The notes under the pieces were generated by a model. That model was not told the DNA's origin. It did no database searches and saw only the letters and a program-made list of their open reading frames with translations. From Morinoia aosen (taxonomy: Eukaryota > Arthropoda > Malacostraca > Amphipoda > Talitridae): 64,000 nt of DNA. A program made the position numbers and the translations under genes. The stretch covers positions 67,723,436 to 67,787,435 of the forward strand of contig CM059564.1 of the NCBI GenBank assembly GCA_030386875.1, given 5' to 3'. Positions 59,793 through 64,000 of the stretch are shown in pieces. How positions within the stretch are numbered: the first letter of the stretch is position 1; every line of letters starts with the position of its first letter.

Positions 59793-60700
59793 CTGATAGT
59801 ATCTACCAAATATGCGCCATGCAAGAAAACCTTTGTAAGATCGAAGAAAATCTCGATTGATTTCTCGATTTTAGACCAAACGCCCAAGTTTGCAAACAGT
59901 ATTCGTGAACTTTTGACGGGTTTATTACACAAAAAAATAATTTCTAGAAATTGAAATACGATGTGAGAGTTTTTCCATTCTGACTTGATTGAGTAAATGA
60001 ATATTTAATCAAAACTCATAGGTTGAGAATAATAATGAATGAGGAGTGAATACTTTGGGAAATACGCTTTAAAAATATGAAATACGTGGGATGATTCCTG
60101 AAATTTGAACATGCGTACACTGGATCGTTTTTGTGCGTAGTTAGGATTATTTATTAGGCCTGAACAATTCGCTGCGTGAAATACGTCAGAGCGTGGGCTA
60201 TTAGTGATTTTCACTGAACAAGCAGTGAGATTTGCAAGTACGATAAGTAGGAATATCAGTATAATTTGAGAGTATTTCGTCTTTCCTACGAACAAAATAC
60301 ACACTGCTGTATTTTGGAATTCTGTCTCCCATTTGTTTGGAATTCTGTCTCCCATTTGTTTGGAATTCTTTACTTGAATATGCTTGAGATTAGGTTATTA
60401 TAGTTTACAACATTTTCTCGAGAATTATTGTAGTTCACAATGGAGGCGAGCAAACGTTAAATTTATTAGAAGGGGTACTGCAATGACTACGTGTCTACTG
60501 ACTTGCTGAAAGTCCTTGTTTTTCCAGGAGTTTATTGATACGATTAGTAAATCAAGATGAAAATACCATTTTATTTAACGTTAGGAAGTGATGTTCTGGA
60601 ATTATATTGCATTCGTTGTGGTAAAATCTTGACCGTTATACAAACGATTGGAATAAAAGTAAAAATGCCTTTATTAGGCTAAGTGAGAAAGAAATATGAA
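57245..60700. other. gene C 3' region and non-coding
   Basis: AATAAA at 57491; a C-run of about 15 bp at 57648-57662; (ATT)n of about 14 units at 59747-59788; a 23-bp direct duplication (tttggaattctgtctcccat) at about 60316-60362. A GC-richer frame at 58906-59108 (MNLSKIMLRGIGNTEEARGC onward) could be an exon but lacks a good acceptor. No gene is called. Confidence 0.45.
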
Positions 60701-60707
60701 CCACAAG

Positions 60708-60955
60708 CCACAAGTTAGGATATTTTCCAGATAAGCCCCGTCACTAATGCAACACATAAGTTCATTTACATGCAACTTTTGAAATAATACATCTGTCGGC
60801 TTCAGATTAATCTCAAACGAAAGATTATAACTTTTTCTGGTTTGAGGGTAATTTGAAGTCAATAGGTGCATTATTTAAAAAGTTGCAAGGAAATGAATTC
60901 ATATCATCCATTAGTGGCGGGGCTGACCTGGAAAAGATCCACAAATTATGTGGCA
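60708..60955. repeat. diverged inverted duplication of about 100 bp
   Basis: The arms at 60708-60804 and 60853-60955 are inverted copies. Both translate similarly on their own strand: FQKLHVNELMCCISDGAYLE on minus and FKKLQGNEFISSISGGADLE on plus. The similarity at protein level suggests the arms derive from a once-coding sequence, possibly a transposon terminal segment. No target duplication found. Confidence 0.55.
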
Positions 60956-61960
60956 GGAATCACGTGGATATTCTGGAAAATGAATGCCAAATAATTGTAA
61001 CAGATGCATTTTCCTTCAAACCTGTTGATATCTCTGAAGTTCAATGTTTATTCCAGAACTATTTTCAAGGGTTCAAATAATTTTGAAGTACGATTTTTAC
61101 TCCCGGAATGGAAACAGCGGCCGATTTGGTACTTGAATATACCGCGAAAGTCGTGTGAGTCAACTCGCGGGTTTTCCTGATTACAAAAGAGCTGTTCTTA
61201 TTTTTTGAAAATTTCAAACCCGCATGTACCTCAATCTTGTACGTAATTTGATCCCGATGTAAAATTAAATTTAGTATTCAACCGTCAGCTTTCATTGCAA
61301 GATGGACGAAGTAGGATACAAGGTTCTGTGGCAACGTGTGAGGGGTGGAACAAATTCAAACCTAAAGCTTCGGAAATAATATTACGGACTAAATTTTCGA
61401 GTTAAAAAATTTACTACACATACGAATTAACTGCACTAATATCCGATTAAGGGAATAATACAACTTGGTTGTCGAAACAATGTGTTTCTTTTCAGAGCGG
61501 AATTTCTATTCTTCTTCTGAGAAGTCGTTTGTTCTTGAAGCACCGGCGGACAAGTAGAGCTAGGGCAGTAGGGCTACAGATCGCATTCCAGTGCTGCCCG
61601 AAGTGTTTTCAATTTGTGATGGATGGTTAGAATGAATTGAATAATCTGAATTTATTGCGTATCAGGTAGTGTTCCATTTTTGATACATATATCCACAGTA
61701 CATACATACAGAGCGGGAATAGTGGTGAGGTTAAGTGCAGTATTTGTGTATTCTACAAAAATCCTTAACTTTTATAGCTGGTAGTATACTTTTAAAAGGA
61801 ACTAGGAGAGTCGGTTCCTCTTTGTCTACCGTGTACGAGTTTCATCGCGTTCAGTAAAGGATAACCCTAGATATCCTCTTCAAAAAGAGCATTAATGGTC
61901 GATGTTGAGATTAATGCGCTCACGGAAATTGACAATTGTGTATCGAAGAATCACTGGTAT
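60956..61960. other. non-coding stretch
   Basis: AT-rich; the tail of the + frame from the inverted duplication ends at 61080. Nothing else is supported. Confidence 0.45.
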
Positions 61961-63210
61961 TTGTGGACTAGAGGACCATAATCGATTTTCCACTTTTCGG
62001 TGCCGAAACATAGTTAATTAGATCAAAATAAGGTAAATCTGAAGGAGATGACAGTTGTCGATTTTCCACTTTTTGGTGCCTGAACCTAATTAATTGAATC
62101 AAAATAAACAAGTTTTCTTCTATTCTTTTTTCGTCTCAAATGAGTATTTTACGATTTATAGCAATAAGTTTAGTTTCGTCATTGATGACGAATGCGCTCG
62201 AATAAACAGCTACTCATCGATTTTCGAATTTTTGTTGCTTGAAACATGGTAATAACATCGAAATAAACAACTTTTATTCAAAACACTTTTTTCGTCAAAT
62301 GAGTATTTAACGAGGTATAGCGGTAGGTTTGGTTTCGTCTTTCAAGACAGAGCGCTGGAAGCGAGACGCCATTGCAGTATTGCCATACAACTCGATCCAA
62401 GAATTTCTTTCCGCTTCAAAGACTGGAGTTGCGGTAAGTCATTTACCGCTATAACTAATAAAATACTCATTTGAGACAAAAAGTGCATAGAAGAAAACTT
62501 GTTTATTTCGATCTAATTAACTATGCTAAGGCATCGAAATTTACAAAATCGACAACTGTCATCTCCTTCAGATTTACCGTTTTCTTCTATGCACTTTTCG
62601 TCTCAAATGAGTATTTTACGATTTATAGCGGTAAGTTTAGTTTCGTCATCGATGACGAATGCGCTCGAATAAACAGCTACTCATCGATTTTCGAATTTTT
62701 GTTGCTTGAAACATGGTAATAACATCGAAATAAACAACTTTTCTTCTATACACTTTTTTCGTCAAATGAGTATTTAACGAGGTATAGCGGTAGGTTTGGT
62801 TTCGTCTTTCAAGACAGAGCGCTGGAAGCGAGACGCCATTGCAGTATTGCCATACAACTCGATCAAAGAATTTCTTTCCGCTTCAAAGACTGGAGTTGCG
62901 GTAAGTCATTTACCGCTATAACTAATAAAATACTCACTTGAGACGAAAAGTGCATAGAAGAAAACTTGTTTATTTTGGTGTCATTAACCATGTTTAGCCA
63001 TTACAATTTGCAAAATCGACAACTGTCAACTCCTTCAGATTTACCCAAAATAAACAAGTTTTCTTCTATGCACTTTAAATGAGGATTTTACGAGTTATTG
63101 CGGTATGTTAATTTTCGTCTTTGATGACGAGTGCAATTGCATAAACAGTACCTAATCGATTTTCGAATTTTTTTTGCTTGAATCATGGTATTAACATCGA
63201 AATAAACTAC
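61961..63210. mobile_element. older foldback copy split by FB-3
   Basis: Left piece about 61978-62031 (cgattttccacttttcggtg, tagttaattagatcaaaata) and right piece about 63054-63210 (acaagttttcttctatgcac, atagcggta-like and cgtctttgatgacgag motifs) belong to the FB family and are interrupted by FB-3. The GGTAAAT termini are missing, so the outer copy is degraded. Confidence 0.6.
62032..63045. mobile_element. foldback DNA element FB-3, nested, 8-bp target duplication
   Basis: Termini GGTAAATCTGAAGGAG and CTCCTTCAGATTTACC, flanked by CAAAATAA at 62024-62031 and 63046-63053. It contains an internal tandem duplication with a 467-bp period (for example tgagtattttacgatttata at 62141 and 62608). The copies are nearly identical, so the duplication is recent. 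A former terminus (ccttcagatttaccg) lies inside at about 62566-62580, as expected if two elements fused. Confidence 0.82.
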
Positions 63211-63361
63211 GGTCAATATTTATTTTAGGTGCTGCACGGAAATTAATAATTTGGGGGCAAATAATCAATAAAGGAACACATTATAAGACCTTTTACACGA
63301 ATGACATTGTGCTCGCTGATGCGTTATTTTCGAATTATTGAACTTTGAAGTTGGCGCGGGC

Positions 63362-63950
63362 GCCCCTATTACAAACGTAAAGAGGTTGGGTCGTGAGGGG
63401 TAGCCACAGTTCTTTTAGTGGAAATTATTAATCAATTGAAATTCTACTATGCGTAAACATGGTTAATGAGATGACGAGTTATATTGTCGATGCGAAAGAC
63501 TTGTTTCGAATGTTCCCAGATACGTCTAACCCACGATATACCGGGGTTGAAGTTACGGACCTGCGGTCATGTCAAGGCTGCCAGTTACGTCTGTCACGGT
63601 CGGGGGGTTTAGTAAAAGGCGATGAAGAGCTTCCGTTGTACTTGGTATAGAGAATACAGGAGACCAAATGCGCTTCTAGAAGTCGCACACCTAGTACTTA
63701 TAGAGTCAAAGTGCTGAGTAAGCAGCGCACTGCGCCAGAGTCGCACCCAGGCGTGGCATTAACGTACGTACTGACGCATGTACAGGGAAAGTGCGTAACC
63801 GGTTTGGCACACGTCGAAGCAGCGGTGCGCGCTTGCACACACTCGATCATTCGACGTAATGGGTCGGTTACAATCTTTATTTACAATTTTCACTAGAAGA
63901 ACTGTGGCTAACCCTTACGACCCAACCTCTTTACGTGTGTAATAGGCGGG
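63362..63950. mobile_element. MITE-like element with 65-bp terminal inverted repeats
   Basis: The left arm, 63362-63426 (ctattacaaacgtaaagagg, ttgggtcgtgaggggtagcc), is repeated inverted at 63885-63950 with roughly 85-90% identity. The interior of about 460 bp is much more GC-rich than its surroundings and has a 63-codon frame from 63459 (MVNEMTSYIVDAKDLFRMFP onward) and another at 63711-63896. Neither was recognised. No clear target duplication was seen. Confidence 0.65.
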
Positions 63951-63978
63951 TTAGCTACCCTTATTAACTAAATTACGG

Positions 63979-64000
63979 CGCCGGCGCGCGCGCGCCGGCG
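63979..64000. repeat. 22-bp perfect GC palindrome at window end
   Basis: cgccggcgcgcgcgcgccgg followed by cg reads the same on both strands, in an otherwise AT-rich region. It may be the start of a larger structure cut by the window edge. Confidence 0.7.

Noticed and set aside
60005-60355. 116-codon minus-strand frame with a hydrophobic stretch (IILIFLLIVLANLTACS)
   Set aside because: The hydrophobic run is internal, no partner exons were found, and the start lies in a 23-bp direct repeat; evidence is too thin to call a gene.

Overview
The window looks like nuclear DNA of a multicellular animal, most likely an arthropod. It is AT-rich and lacks operons and bacterial-style genes. Short open segments are bounded by spliceosomal acceptors and donors and sit in very long introns full of transposons and satellites. 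The mobile elements that can be recognised (BEL/Pao pol, PIF/Harbinger with a MADF gene, piggyBac-like TTAA MITE, tRNA-derived SINEs) fit an insect or other arthropod. The species cannot be named from sequence alone.

Three host genes lie head-to-tail on the + strand and share one plan. Gene A (at least 8194-30634), gene B (36899-42979) and gene C (at least 54832-57244) each have small ectodomain exons that all begin and end in phase 1. These lead to an exon that starts in phase 1 and encodes a single transmembrane helix, followed by a cytoplasmic tail. Gene B is complete: a signal-peptide exon ending in phase 1, three small exons (plus one possible 33-bp micro-exon), and a terminal TM/tail exon, giving 172 residues. 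Gene A has at least eleven small exons. Several carry a Cys-Pro motif near the donor and look like tandem exon duplications. Its TM exon ends in phase 0 and joins a last exon coding a long acidic tail made of [10 protein letters not shown] and EKTDKA repeats. Gene C shows one juxtamembrane exon and a large TM/tail exon; its 5' exons were not found, although a 411-bp heptad-repeat segment at 44699-45109 could be one. No protein family was recognised for any of the three. The plan suggests fast-evolving type I surface proteins whose symmetric exons can be gained, lost or skipped without breaking frame.

Layout: 1-8190 is mostly non-coding, with one possible exon at 2412-2583 and a foldback element at 4515-5741. 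8194-30634 is gene A; its introns hold a 1.2-kb GT/GC microsatellite, a decayed BEL/Pao pol gene on the minus strand, a 17-bp minisatellite of about 2 kb with a solo LTR inserted in it, and several copies of a (TAATC)n-tailed retroposon called R1 here. 30635-36890 is non-coding. 36899-44130 is gene B. 44130-54830 holds the heptad array, a SINE concatemer, a PIF/Harbinger element and foldback elements. 54832-57500 is gene C. 57500-64000 is non-coding with nested foldback elements, a MITE-like inverted-repeat element and a GC palindrome at the very end.

Many insertions have intact target-site duplications readable by eye: R1 with 8-14 bp, foldback elements with 8 bp, Harbinger with TTA, the piggyBac-like MITE with TTAA, and the solo LTR with CTAA. 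The exon models rest on splice-site and phase logic only; no transcript or homology search was available.
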